DNA of 16,283 nucleotides from LSUCC0057 sp042091915 (lineage in GTDB: Bacteria; Pseudomonadota; Gammaproteobacteria; Pseudomonadales; Porticoccaceae): the NCBI GenBank assembly GCA_042091915.1, contig JBELGO010000031.1:1-16283 (forward strand), in the 5' to 3' direction. The notes under the pieces were generated by a model. It saw only the letters and a program-made list of their open reading frames with translations. It had not been told where the DNA came from and did not search any database. Positions 6,540 through 13,606 of this stretch are shown piece after piece (position 1 is the stretch's first letter; each line of letters opens with the position of its first letter). A program made the translations under genes and the position numbers.

Positions 6540-7572
6540 TCGATCTGCCAGCACAACAAAAACGGGGCTCTTAAAAGCCTCGTTTTTGTTTGTCTGTGCG
6601 CTTTTGCTAAGCGCCTGCCAACCCGCTGAACAAGCCACACGTTGGCAGGGTGGGGTGATGGGTACCCGCTACCACATAACGATCACCTCCGATCAGCCGA
6701 TTGCGCCGGGCCTGGAGGCGCAAGTTGCTGAACTGCTCGCCTCGCTAGATCAACGCTTTACCACCTACAGCGAAGATTCTGAGCTGATGGCGCTCAACCG
6801 TCAGCCCGTCGGGGAACCTTTAGCGATCTCAGCTGAGCTCTTTACAGTATTGTCAGAGGCCGCTGAGATCTATCGACTAAGCGATGGCGCATTTGATCCT
6901 ACAGTCGGTCCATTGGTCGAGTTGTGGGGTTTTGGTCGTGCCCCCAGCAGCGGCCAACTGCCGACAGATGAAGCGATCTCAATGCAGCTTGAGCGCGTTG
7001 GGTTTGAAGGTTTGGCGCTGTTAGATGCCCAGCGCGCAGTGCGTTTGGCGCCCATTGTCATCGATCTTTCGGCGATTGCAAAAGGTTATGCCGTCGATGC
7101 TGTGGCAGACCTGCTCGATGCCAATGCTCTACACGATTATATGGTTGAGGTGGGTGGCGAATTGCGCCTAGGTGGCTACAACGCACAGGGCGGCCCGTGG
7201 CGGATTGCGATTGAATCACCCGTCCAGTTTGGCCAAGTTGAGCGTGTTGTCGCGATCAGTGACAGTGCAATGGCCACGTCGGGAGACTACCACAACTTTT
7301 TTACAGTCGATGGGGTGCGCTATTCACACACCATTGATCCGCGCACGGGCCGCCCGGTGCCTCGGGGGTTAGTGTCGGTAACGGTGCTGGCAGAGAGCTC
7401 GATGCGTGCCGATGCAATGGCTACCGCGCTATCCGTGATGGGAGCGGAGCAAGGTTTAGCGCTGGCTGAACAGCTCGAGATGCCGGTCTATCTGTTAAGC
7501 TTGCGCGACGGGGAGCTTGCAGCCCAGTCGAGCAGTGCGTTTGCGCCGTATTTGGCGTCAATACAAGACTAA
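6523..7572 (+). CDS. apbE: FAD:protein FMN transferase (ApbE), lipoprotein
   Basis: ApbE uses FAD to attach FMN through a phosphoester to Thr in the DGxxGAT motifs of NqrB and NqrC, on the periplasmic side. From ATG 6523 it has 349 residues. The N-terminus looks like a lipoprotein signal: Lys13/Lys18, a hydrophobic run, and lipobox LSAC with Cys32. Family motifs follow: MGTRYH (46-51), DLSAIAKGYAVD (181-192), HTIDPRTG (269-276) and ADAMATAL (297-303), where the Asp and Thr are likely Mg2+ ligands. The start is uncertain: TTG 6499, ATG 6523 and GTG 6532 are in frame, none with a clear Shine-Dalgarno. A start downstream of 6585 would lose the charged part of the signal. The gene overlaps nqrF, and its signal codons contain a terminator-like hairpin. 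Confidence 0.95.
   Translation: MTSVVDRSASTTKTGLLKASFLFVCALLLSACQPAEQATRWQGGVMGTRYHITITSDQPIAPGLEAQVAELLASLDQRFTTYSEDSELMALNRQPVGEPLAISAELFTVLSEAAEIYRLSDGAFDPTVGPLVELWGFGRAPSSGQLPTDEAISMQLERVGFEGLALLDAQRAVRLAPIVIDLSAIAKGYAVDAVADLLDANALHDYMVEVGGELRLGGYNAQGGPWRIAIESPVQFGQVERVVAISDSAMATSGDYHNFFTVDGVRYSHTIDPRTGRPVPRGLVSVTVLAESSMRADAMATALSVMGAEQGLALAEQLEMPVYLLSLRDGELAAQSSSAFAPYLASIQD
6558..6590 (+). terminator. Intrinsic terminator after nqrF, inside apbE signal-peptide codons
   Basis: A 12-bp stem pairs 6558-6569 with 6576-6587 (one G-U pair) around a 6-base loop CTTAAA. The 5' arm starts with five A, and the 3' arm ends in five T followed by GTTTGT. It is placed 18 bases after the nqrF stop, where an operon terminator would be expected, yet it also encodes roughly residues 12-22 of ApbE. 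It probably causes partial termination that translation of apbE can relieve; that is inference. Confidence 0.72.
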
Positions 7573-7585
7573 AGAGGAATAGCTG

Positions 7586-7810
7586 ATGGAGATCTTATTG
7601 GCCATTATTGTCGTCGGTTTATTGATTGCCGGCATGGCTGTTGGTGTGTTGATGGGCCGCCCGCCGATTTCTGGCAGTTGCGGTGGTGTCGGTAAAGCGC
7701 TCGGGGTTGCCGATTACAGCTGTGAAATCTGCGGTGACGACCCGAATAAATGTGAAGAAATTAGCAGCCAAGCACCGCTCGGTTACGACGTCGGTTCGGC
7801 ACAGAAATAA
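7586..7810 (+). CDS. nqrM: Na+-NQR maturation protein NqrM (DUF539)
   Basis: NqrM is a small membrane protein required to assemble active Na+-NQR, believed to help deliver iron to the cysteine centre of NqrD/NqrE. The product is 74 residues: an N-terminal transmembrane helix (about 3-23) followed by GSCGG (Cys32) and a CEICG...C cluster (Cys46, Cys49, Cys56). The layout of one helix plus four Cys, and the location right after nqrF-apbE, is diagnostic of the family. AGAGGA (7573-7578) precedes the ATG by seven bases. The gene lies 13 bases after apbE and 31 before sthA. Confidence 0.93.
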   Translation: MEILLAIIVVGLLIAGMAVGVLMGRPPISGSCGGVGKALGVADYSCEICGDDPNKCEEISSQAPLGYDVGSAQK

Positions 7811-7841
7811 CATAACACTCGATGTAAGGTAGCGTTTGACG

Positions 7842-9263
7842 ATGGCAGATTTTAGTTACGATCTTTGTGTGATAGGTAGCGGCCCTGCAGGTGAAGGGGC
7901 GGCACTGACTGCCATTAAGCAGGGCTGGACGGTCTGCGTTGTCGATGATCACGAAGAGCCCGGCGGCAACTGTACCCATTGGGGGACGATCCCCTCTAAA
8001 TCGTTGCGCCACTCAGTGCGCCGTATGGTTCAGTACAATACTTTGCCGATGTTTCGCGCCATTGGTGAGCCACGCTGGTTTTCTTTCCCTGAGGTGATGA
8101 AAACCGCCGACAGCGTTATCAAAAAACAGGTGACTGGGCGCACTAAAGAGTACGCGCGCAACCGAGTGGCCATTAAGGTAGGGCGCGCCAAGTTTCTCGA
8201 CAGCAACCTAATCAGTGTCACAGCAAAAAATGGCAAAGTGACGCGTATAGCGGCCAAACATTTCATTATCGCGACCGGTTCGCGCCCATACCGTCCAAAG
8301 GACATCGATTTCTCTAGCCCATTCATATTCGATAGCGACACGATCCTCAGTCTCAAAAATACCCCGCGCAACATCATCATTTATGGGGCCGGTGTGATCG
8401 GCTGCGAATACGCATCGATCTTTTCTGGATTTGATACGCGAGTAGATCTGATCAACACCCGCGAATGGCTGATGAACTTTCTCGACGATGAGATCTCTGA
8501 TGCGCTGAGCTATCACCTGCGCGATCTCAATGTGATGGTCCGCCATAATGAAGAGTACTCCAAGGTTATTACCCGTGATAACGGCGTCACACTAGAGCTT
8601 AAATCCGGCAAACGTATACATGCCGAGGCACTGTTGTGGTGCAACGGCCGCGCTGGCACTACACACGATATGGGGCTAGAGACGCTCGGTCTTGAGGCCG
8701 ATTCGCGCGGCCTGCTCAAAGTGAATGGCGACTACCAGACCAGTGTGCCCAATATTTACGCTGCAGGCGATGTTATCGGCTGGCCGTCACTGGCCGGTGC
8801 TGCCTATGATCAAGGTCGTTTTGCCGCTTCACACATGTGTGGCATGGCCGATCAATATCGCGTCGACGACGTCGCTACTGGAATCTACACCATCCCTGAA
8901 ATCAGTTATGTCGGCAAAACGGAAGCCGAGTTAACAGCGGCGCAGGTGCCCTATGAGATAGGCCGAGCCTACTTTAAAGATATCGCTCGAGCGCAGATCT
9001 CCGGCGAAGAGGTGGGGATATTAAAAATTCTCTTCCATCAAGAGACGTTAGAGATCTTAGGGGTGCACTGCTTTGGTGCCGAGGCCGCTGAGATTGTTCA
9101 CATTGGCCAAGCGATTATGAACCAAGAGGGTGAGGCCAACTCAATCAAGTACTTTGTTCGCACGACATTCAATTACCCCACCATGGCCGAAGCGTACCGC
9201 ATCGCCGCCATTAACGGTCTGAATAGAATCAGTCGCGAGCATCGCCAGGTGCACAGTCGCTAG
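7842..9263 (+). CDS. sthA: Soluble pyridine nucleotide transhydrogenase (Si-specific)
   Basis: SthA is a cytosolic FAD enzyme that moves reducing equivalents between NADPH and NAD+, mostly draining NADPH. From ATG 7842 it has 473 residues. The FAD-binding GSGPAGEGAA (12-21), NAD(P)-binding GAGVIGCEYAS and the second FAD motif YAAGDVIGWPSLAG are all present. The decisive feature is GGNCTHWGTIPSK: the CxxxxC redox disulfide of lipoamide and glutathione reductases is reduced to one Cys (Cys44), with Thr at 49, as in SthA. A TTG at 7836 is a rival start, because AAGG (7826-7829) is six bases ahead of it but twelve ahead of the ATG. It follows nqrM by 31 bases and precedes lolC by 9, and probably shares their transcript. 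It could feed NADH to NqrF. Confidence 0.95.
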   Translation: MADFSYDLCVIGSGPAGEGAALTAIKQGWTVCVVDDHEEPGGNCTHWGTIPSKSLRHSVRRMVQYNTLPMFRAIGEPRWFSFPEVMKTADSVIKKQVTGRTKEYARNRVAIKVGRAKFLDSNLISVTAKNGKVTRIAAKHFIIATGSRPYRPKDIDFSSPFIFDSDTILSLKNTPRNIIIYGAGVIGCEYASIFSGFDTRVDLINTREWLMNFLDDEISDALSYHLRDLNVMVRHNEEYSKVITRDNGVTLELKSGKRIHAEALLWCNGRAGTTHDMGLETLGLEADSRGLLKVNGDYQTSVPNIYAAGDVIGWPSLAGAAYDQGRFAASHMCGMADQYRVDDVATGIYTIPEISYVGKTEAELTAAQVPYEIGRAYFKDIARAQISGEEVGILKILFHQETLEILGVHCFGAEAAEIVHIGQAIMNQEGEANSIKYFVRTTFNYPTMAEAYRIAAINGLNRISREHRQVHSR

Positions 9264-9272
9264 GTCGACACA

Positions 9273-10538
9273 ATGAGCTGCGCACAGCGACCGCTCTGGT
9301 CGCTTTCGTTGCAAATTGGCCTGCGTTATTTGAGCGCTGCGCGCAGCGGCGGCTATTTCTCTTTTTTGTCGCTCTTTTCTATTGCTGCAATGGCGCTGGG
9401 TGTCGCTGCACTGGTTATTGTCACCTCAGTAATGAACGGCTTTGAGCGTGAACTCGAAGGGCGCCTATTGCGGTTGCTGCCCGAGGTGACAGTGGTTCAC
9501 GATCAAGGTTACAACGCACAACAAGCTGAGCGTATGGCGCGACAACTGGCTCAGCTCCCGGGAGTAAACAGCGCTTATCCGCAAGTCGTCGGCGCAGTAA
9601 TGGTGGCGACTAGCAGCCAGCAACATGGTGGCTTTCTGCGTTCATTGACCATCAATGAGGATGCCGCTGCGCTGCTTTCGTCCACCACTATTGAACAGTT
9701 ACAAACACCATTTACTGTCGTCGTAGGCAGGCAGCTGGCTCGCCAGTTGGGTGTAAGGTTTGGCGATACTATTACGGCGACGCTCCCACGGTTCGCAACT
9801 ACTCCATTTGGGCTGTTCCCGCGCAGTCGCCGTCTTACCGTCGTCGGTACCTTTAGTCTCGGCACGCAGCTCGATAGCAGCACAATGCTGATATCACCTC
9901 AGACTGCCGATCAGCTTTTCAGTGGCCAATCGCTTGAGCGCCAGATTGCTATTGAACTGAGCGATGATCTCTCCGCAGAGCAGTTCATACGCCGCCACGG
10001 TGGTTGGCAGGCCGAGCAGCCTCTGCTTGCGGGGAGTCAATGGCGACTCTGGCAGAGTGAATTCGGGAGTTTTTTTGCCGCTGTTGCGCTGGAAAAGCGA
10101 GTAGTGGCAAGCTTGCTGTTTATGATTGTGGTGGTGGCCGGCTTTAATATTGTCGCCACACTCTCGTTGTCAGTGCTGGCCAAGCGCAAAGAGATTGCTG
10201 TGCTGCGCACGGTCGGTCTGCAGCGCCATCAAATAGTGGCGGTATTTTTAGTGCAGGGGCTTTTGCTTGGCGGAATAGGTATTTTGGCTGGGCTGGTTTG
10301 CGGTTTGCCAATCGCTTACTGGTTGCCAGATATTGCCTATTTTTTCGAACAGTTGAGCAGGGCCGAGCTGCTCGATCCCTCTGTTTATATGATCAATGCT
10401 CTACCATCTCAGGTAGAGCTGAGCGATATTGTCATCACTGCATTGGGAGCACTCTTCTTGAGCTTTACTGCTGCACTGGTCCCCGCTTGGCGGGCAGGCT
10501 CTATTTTGCCGTCGGAGGCGCTGCGCTATGACCGCTAA
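9273..10538 (+). CDS. lolC: Lipoprotein-releasing ABC transporter permease LolC
   Basis: LolC is one of two membrane subunits of LolCDE, which extracts outer-membrane lipoproteins from the inner membrane and passes them to LolA. It has 421 residues: one N-terminal helix (about 28-53, in the FSFLSLFSIAAMALGVAAL region), a large periplasmic domain ending near 270, and three C-terminal helices with the MacB/FtsX-type KRKEIAVLRTVGL coupling segment. TPFGLFPRSRR (177-187) corresponds to the periplasmic 'hook' by which E. coli LolC captures LolA, which is why I call this subunit LolC and the other LolE. The ATG is nine bases after sthA with only a weak TAGG. The last 11 bases overlap lolD. Confidence 0.9.
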   Translation: MSCAQRPLWSLSLQIGLRYLSAARSGGYFSFLSLFSIAAMALGVAALVIVTSVMNGFERELEGRLLRLLPEVTVVHDQGYNAQQAERMARQLAQLPGVNSAYPQVVGAVMVATSSQQHGGFLRSLTINEDAAALLSSTTIEQLQTPFTVVVGRQLARQLGVRFGDTITATLPRFATTPFGLFPRSRRLTVVGTFSLGTQLDSSTMLISPQTADQLFSGQSLERQIAIELSDDLSAEQFIRRHGGWQAEQPLLAGSQWRLWQSEFGSFFAAVALEKRVVASLLFMIVVVAGFNIVATLSLSVLAKRKEIAVLRTVGLQRHQIVAVFLVQGLLLGGIGILAGLVCGLPIAYWLPDIAYFFEQLSRAELLDPSVYMINALPSQVELSDIVITALGALFLSFTAALVPAWRAGSILPSEALRYDR

Positions 10539-11232
10539 AACACTCCTCAAAGTCCACCAGTTGAGCCGTCACTTCAGTGATGGTGAATCGGCCAGTGAGT
10601 CAGTCAGGGTTTTGGATGGGCTCGATTTAAATGTGGAGCAGGGCGAGACATTAGCTATCGTCGGTGTCTCTGGCTCAGGCAAGAGTACGCTGCTGAATTT
10701 GTTGGCCGGGTTAGACAATCCCGATAGTGGCAGTATTGCTCTAGCTGGGTGCGAATGGGCAGCGATGTCACACTCTCAGCGAGCCCAGTGGCGAAACCGC
10801 CATATCGGTATGGTCTACCAGTTCCACCACTTACTGGCAGAGTTTTCAGCACTGGAAAATATTGAGCTGCCGCAACTGATTGCCGGAGCGACTCCCGCGC
10901 AAGCGCGCCAGCGAGCGCAGCATTTACTCAATTTGGTGGGGCTGAGTGCGCGCAGTCACCACCGTCCAATGGCGCTCTCCGGTGGTGAACGCCAGAGAGT
11001 GGCGGTTTGTCGTGCTCTGGCCAATGACCCCAGTTTGGTTTTGATGGATGAGCCTACTGGAAACCTAGACCCGGCCACAGCGCTGGCGCTTGAGGAACTT
11101 TTATTGCAGCTCAATCGCGAGACTGGAACAGCTTTCATTATTGTTACCCACGATCAACGTTTAGCCTTGCGCTTGCAGCGACAACTGGCATTAGTTGATG
11201 GTCGGCTGCAAAGCTGGCCACAGGCTGAATAA
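10528..11232 (+). CDS. lolD: Lipoprotein-releasing ABC transporter ATP-binding protein LolD
   Basis: LolD is the ATPase that drives LolCE. It has 234 residues, the same size as E. coli LolD. Walker A is GVSGSGKST (46-54), the Q-loop lies at VYQFHHLLAEFSALEN, the ABC signature is LSGGERQR (about 150), Walker B is LVLMDEPTGNLD (about 170-181), and the switch His is in IVTHDQR (about 208). The FHHLLAEF stretch after the Q-loop is typical of the LolD/MacB branch. GGAGG (10514-10518) is nine bases ahead of the ATG, inside the end of lolC, and the genes overlap by 11 bases, so translation is coupled. lolE follows after 13 bases. Confidence 0.95.
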   Translation: MTAKTLLKVHQLSRHFSDGESASESVRVLDGLDLNVEQGETLAIVGVSGSGKSTLLNLLAGLDNPDSGSIALAGCEWAAMSHSQRAQWRNRHIGMVYQFHHLLAEFSALENIELPQLIAGATPAQARQRAQHLLNLVGLSARSHHRPMALSGGERQRVAVCRALANDPSLVLMDEPTGNLDPATALALEELLLQLNRETGTAFIIVTHDQRLALRLQRQLALVDGRLQSWPQAE

Positions 11233-11245
11233 TCGAGAGCAGTTA

Positions 11246-12457
11246 ATGGCTAATACCCTTATAGCAAGTGTCGCCGAACGCTACTACACCAATGGTAGCC
11301 GCCATGTGTTGGCGCGTGTTTATGGCGCTGGGTTGGCCAGATTAGCAGTTATCGGTTTGACGGCGAGTGTCGCACTACTGGTCGTTGTGCTGTCGATCAT
11401 GAACGGATTTGATCGCGAATTGCGCGAGCGCATTCTGCAGTACGTTCCTCATGTTGAGCTCTACTATGGCGACAGCTCGACGAGCCAGAGTGATTACCAA
11501 AGGCTACTTACCCAGCCGGCTGTGCGGGAACTAACGCCATTCTCGCGCTCGGCAGGCCTACTCTATGTCGGAGGTCAAAGCCGTGCAGTGGAATTGCTGG
11601 GGTTAAACTCCAATCAATTGCCCAGGGGTTGGGCCGCTGTCATCAACCAGCGCGACTGGCTACAAGGTGACGGGATAGTTATTTCAGAGGCTCATGCGGA
11701 CCAGCTAGGTGTCGCCGCAGGTGACCAACTATTGGTTCTACTCGGCGGGACGAGCTCCTCGACTTCGGTTTTGCAACCGCGCCGCATAGTCGGCACCTAT
11801 ACCACCCATACTGAGCTCGATCAGAGTATTGCACTGCTGGGCAGTGCATCATTGGCGACTAGCGGTGCGGCTGTTAGTGGTTGGCAGATTCAACTCCGCG
11901 ATCCGCTGGAGAGCCGCAGTTGGATTGCCCAGACCTACCCACAATTATCCGTATCCGCGCAGTTGCGCGATTGGCGCTCGAGCCACGGCAACCTCTACCA
12001 GGCGATTCAGCTGTCGCGCCAATTAGTGGTCTTGCTGATATTACTGACCGTGGCAATTGCTGCATTTAACGTGGTTGCTATGTTAGTGATGAGTGTAGAG
12101 CGGCGGCGTCGCGATATCGCCATTCTGCAGACTCTGGGATTCTCACAGCGAGAGCTGGTTGCGCTATTTGCCCGCCTGGCCGCGCGCATAGGGTGCTCAG
12201 GGGTATTGTTGGGCGTGCTGATTGGCTTGCTGCTGTGCACTGTGTTGCCGGCGTTTTTTGAACAGCTGCAGGTCTGGTGGGGCGGGGCGCTGCTCTCAAC
12301 ACAAGTCTATCCGATTGACTACTTGCCGGTGGACATGCGCTGGAGCGACTTTGTTGTGATTGCCATCTCTGCGCTGGGGTTGACAGCGCTGGCGGCTATT
12401 TATCCGGCGCGACGTGCCAGCGGGGTGCTCCCAGCAGTCGAATTGCGCAGCGAGTAG
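11246..12457 (+). CDS. lolE: Lipoprotein-releasing ABC transporter permease LolE
   Basis: This is the second membrane subunit of LolCDE, proposed to bind the lipoprotein substrate. The product is 403 residues with the LolC/E architecture: an N-terminal helix leading into VVLSIMNGFDRELRERIL, a VPH motif at the start of the periplasmic domain, three C-terminal helices, and RRRDIAILQTLGFSQREL as the coupling segment. It lacks the TPxGxxP hook seen in the other permease and instead has VLQPRRIVGTYTTHTELDQ, which fits LolE. ATG 11246 is preferred over an in-frame start at 11195, as GAGAG (11235-11239) is six bases ahead. The segment before the first helix (AERYYTNGSRHVLARVYGAG) departs from the RYxRxRR.. 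pattern of most relatives. It ends three bases from an opposing gene. Confidence 0.88.
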   Translation: MANTLIASVAERYYTNGSRHVLARVYGAGLARLAVIGLTASVALLVVVLSIMNGFDRELRERILQYVPHVELYYGDSSTSQSDYQRLLTQPAVRELTPFSRSAGLLYVGGQSRAVELLGLNSNQLPRGWAAVINQRDWLQGDGIVISEAHADQLGVAAGDQLLVLLGGTSSSTSVLQPRRIVGTYTTHTELDQSIALLGSASLATSGAAVSGWQIQLRDPLESRSWIAQTYPQLSVSAQLRDWRSSHGNLYQAIQLSRQLVVLLILLTVAIAAFNVVAMLVMSVERRRRDIAILQTLGFSQRELVALFARLAARIGCSGVLLGVLIGLLLCTVLPAFFEQLQVWWGGALLSTQVYPIDYLPVDMRWSDFVVIAISALGLTALAAIYPARRASGVLPAVELRSE

Positions 12458-12460
12458 CCC

Positions 12461-12979
12461 TTATTTTTGGCGCTGCTGCTGGCGCCGCTGCCAGTTGCGC
12501 ACCACTTTCCAGCGCCACAGCCAAAACACAGCACAGTAGCTAGTGCAGGCGATTAATAGCGCAACCACTAAGCTACCCAGCCCAAGCGGCAGAAGAATAT
12601 GGCTGCCGACGCTGTTGAACCACTCCCAGCTCAAAGTGACATTATGCTGGCTCGGCGCAGTGCCGAGCAACCAGCTACCGACTGTGTAGTTGAGATAAAA
12701 AATAGGCGGGATAGTAATCGGATTGCTTATCCATACCAAAATAACTGAGATTACAAAATTAGCGCGCCACCAAAGTGCTAACAGCGCGGCAATAATTGTC
12801 TGTACCGGCAGCGGCAAGAAAGCACAGAAAACTCCAATAAAAACAGCTAATGACACCGACTGACGATTGATATGGAGCAGATTTGGGTCGCTGGCCAGCC
12901 CTTTTAACCAACCCAATGAGGGCCGAGCCAGCAGAGCGGGCAGATCGGGTAGTAATTTGCGTAGAGTCTTGCGAGGCAC
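12461..12979 (-). CDS. DUF2062 family membrane protein
   Basis: This is a small inner-membrane protein of unknown function. From GTG 12979 it has 172 residues. The N-terminal PRKTLRKLLPD, the DPNLLHINRQSVSLAVFIGV segment and WISNPITIPPIFYLNYTVG are the conserved blocks of DUF2062 (PF09835). Three hydrophobic helices are visible, and the C-terminus is Arg/Gln-rich. I chose GTG 12979 because relatives begin MPRR/MPRK; TTG 12997 and GTG 12991 are possible in-frame alternatives, none with a clear Shine-Dalgarno. As I recall, the same family sits beside lolCDE in Pseudomonas, so the linkage is old. It is convergent with lolE, with three bases between stops, and lies downstream of ogt on the same strand, with its own TATAAT box in between. 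Confidence 0.85.
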   Translation of the reverse strand: MPRKTLRKLLPDLPALLARPSLGWLKGLASDPNLLHINRQSVSLAVFIGVFCAFLPLPVQTIIAALLALWWRANFVISVILVWISNPITIPPIFYLNYTVGSWLLGTAPSQHNVTLSWEWFNSVGSHILLPLGLGSLVVALLIACTSYCAVFWLWRWKVVRNWQRRQQQRQK

Positions 12980-13015
12980 GTCTAATGGCACATCCAAGAT
13001 GTTGATGGTGGCTGT

Positions 13016-13021
13016 ATTATA
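13016..13021 (-). promoter_or_regulatory. Candidate -10 box for the DUF2062 gene
   Basis: Read on the minus strand this is a perfect TATAAT. No good -35 is found 16-18 bases upstream. Transcription would begin near 13010, about 30 bases before GTG 12979. It may let the gene be expressed apart from ogt. Confidence 0.35.
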
Positions 13022-13046
13022 CGCGGCAATAATATTCGAGCTACTG

Positions 13047-13508
13047 TTATATGGACGCTTCGTGGTCTAGCAGCCAGTGTTTATTTTGAATGCCTAAGTT
13101 GTAACCGCCAAGGCCGCCATTTGACGCGATAACTCGATGGCAAGGAATGAAAAAGGGCAGCGGATTGGCGCCATTGGCCGATCCTACCGCGCGCGCCAAC
13201 TGGCTGTTGCCCAGCTGTTGAGCCTGCCAGGCGTAACTGCGCGTTTCGCCGTAATTGATCGTCGCCAGCACCGACCAACAGCGCTTTTGGAAGGGCGTGC
13301 CGGCAGCCGCTAATGGCAAATCAAACTGACGCAGGTGCCCGCTGAAATAAGCGCACAGTTGAGCTGTTGCTTCCCCAGTTAAAGCATTTGACGGCAGAGT
13401 TTGCTCTGCGCCAGGTAGTATCCACAACAGTGCCGAATCGGTGGCGAAAAGTGTAAAGAGACCGATCGGCGTTTCGACACACTGCGTTGCACTGGGTAAG
13501 TTGGCCAT
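13047..13508 (-). CDS. ogt: Methylated-DNA--[protein]-cysteine S-methyltransferase
   Basis: This is a DNA repair protein that moves the methyl group from O6-methylguanine to its own cysteine in a suicidal reaction. From ATG 13508 it has 153 residues. An N-terminal beta-rich part (TPIGLFTLFATDSALLWI) is followed by the conserved C-terminal domain: GTPFQKRCWSVLATINYGETRSY, RAVGSANGANPLPFFIPCHRVI with acceptor Cys123, and GGLGGYNLGIQNKHWLLDHE. An open frame extends upstream to 13595, but the family start and a Shine-Dalgarno support ATG 13508. It is shorter than E. coli Ogt, so the symbol is a family-level label. It diverges from the yadG-like gene, and the DUF2062 gene lies downstream on the same strand. 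Confidence 0.92.
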   Translation of the reverse strand: MANLPSATQCVETPIGLFTLFATDSALLWILPGAEQTLPSNALTGEATAQLCAYFSGHLRQFDLPLAAAGTPFQKRCWSVLATINYGETRSYAWQAQQLGNSQLARAVGSANGANPLPFFIPCHRVIASNGGLGGYNLGIQNKHWLLDHEASI

Positions 13509-13514
13509 CATCTT

Positions 13515-13518
13515 CTCC
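13515..13518 (-). promoter_or_regulatory. Shine-Dalgarno deciding the ogt start
   Basis: GGAG on the minus strand lies six bases ahead of ATG 13508. It favours that codon over the adjacent ATG 13511 and over the longer frame reaching 13595. Confidence 0.65.
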
Positions 13519-13537
13519 GCTAAAAAGTCATTGCCGC

Positions 13538-13566
13538 TAGAGCAATAGCTGCGCTGCGGGTAGAAT
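13538..13566 (+). promoter_or_regulatory. Candidate promoter of the yadGH-queF unit
   Basis: TAGAAT (13561-13566, five of six consensus bases) has TAGAGC (13538-13543) 17 bases upstream as a poor -35. It would start transcription near 13573, about 34 bases before ATG 13607. It lies in the 98-base divergent gap with ogt. A small dyad (ATTGC/GCAAT, 13530-13546) overlaps the -35. Confidence 0.35.
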
Positions 13567-13606
13567 AGAGCACAAGGTTTATTCACCCACAGCAACGGAA
13601 TTGATT

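Noticed and set aside
7965..7991. SthA as a dihydrolipoamide dehydrogenase or glutathione reductase
   Set aside because: The second redox Cys is replaced by Thr, and the CTHWGT motif is that of soluble transhydrogenase.
12469..12486. GGCGC/GCGCC hairpin near the lolE-DUF2062 junction as a terminator
   Set aside because: The T-run precedes it for the plus strand and there is no T-tract after it on either strand; it is explained by repetitive Gln/Arg codons at the DUF2062 C-terminus.
13509..13595. 29-residue N-terminal extension of the ogt product
   Set aside because: The extension crosses the divergent promoter region, lacks homology, and a Shine-Dalgarno is correctly spaced for ATG 13508.
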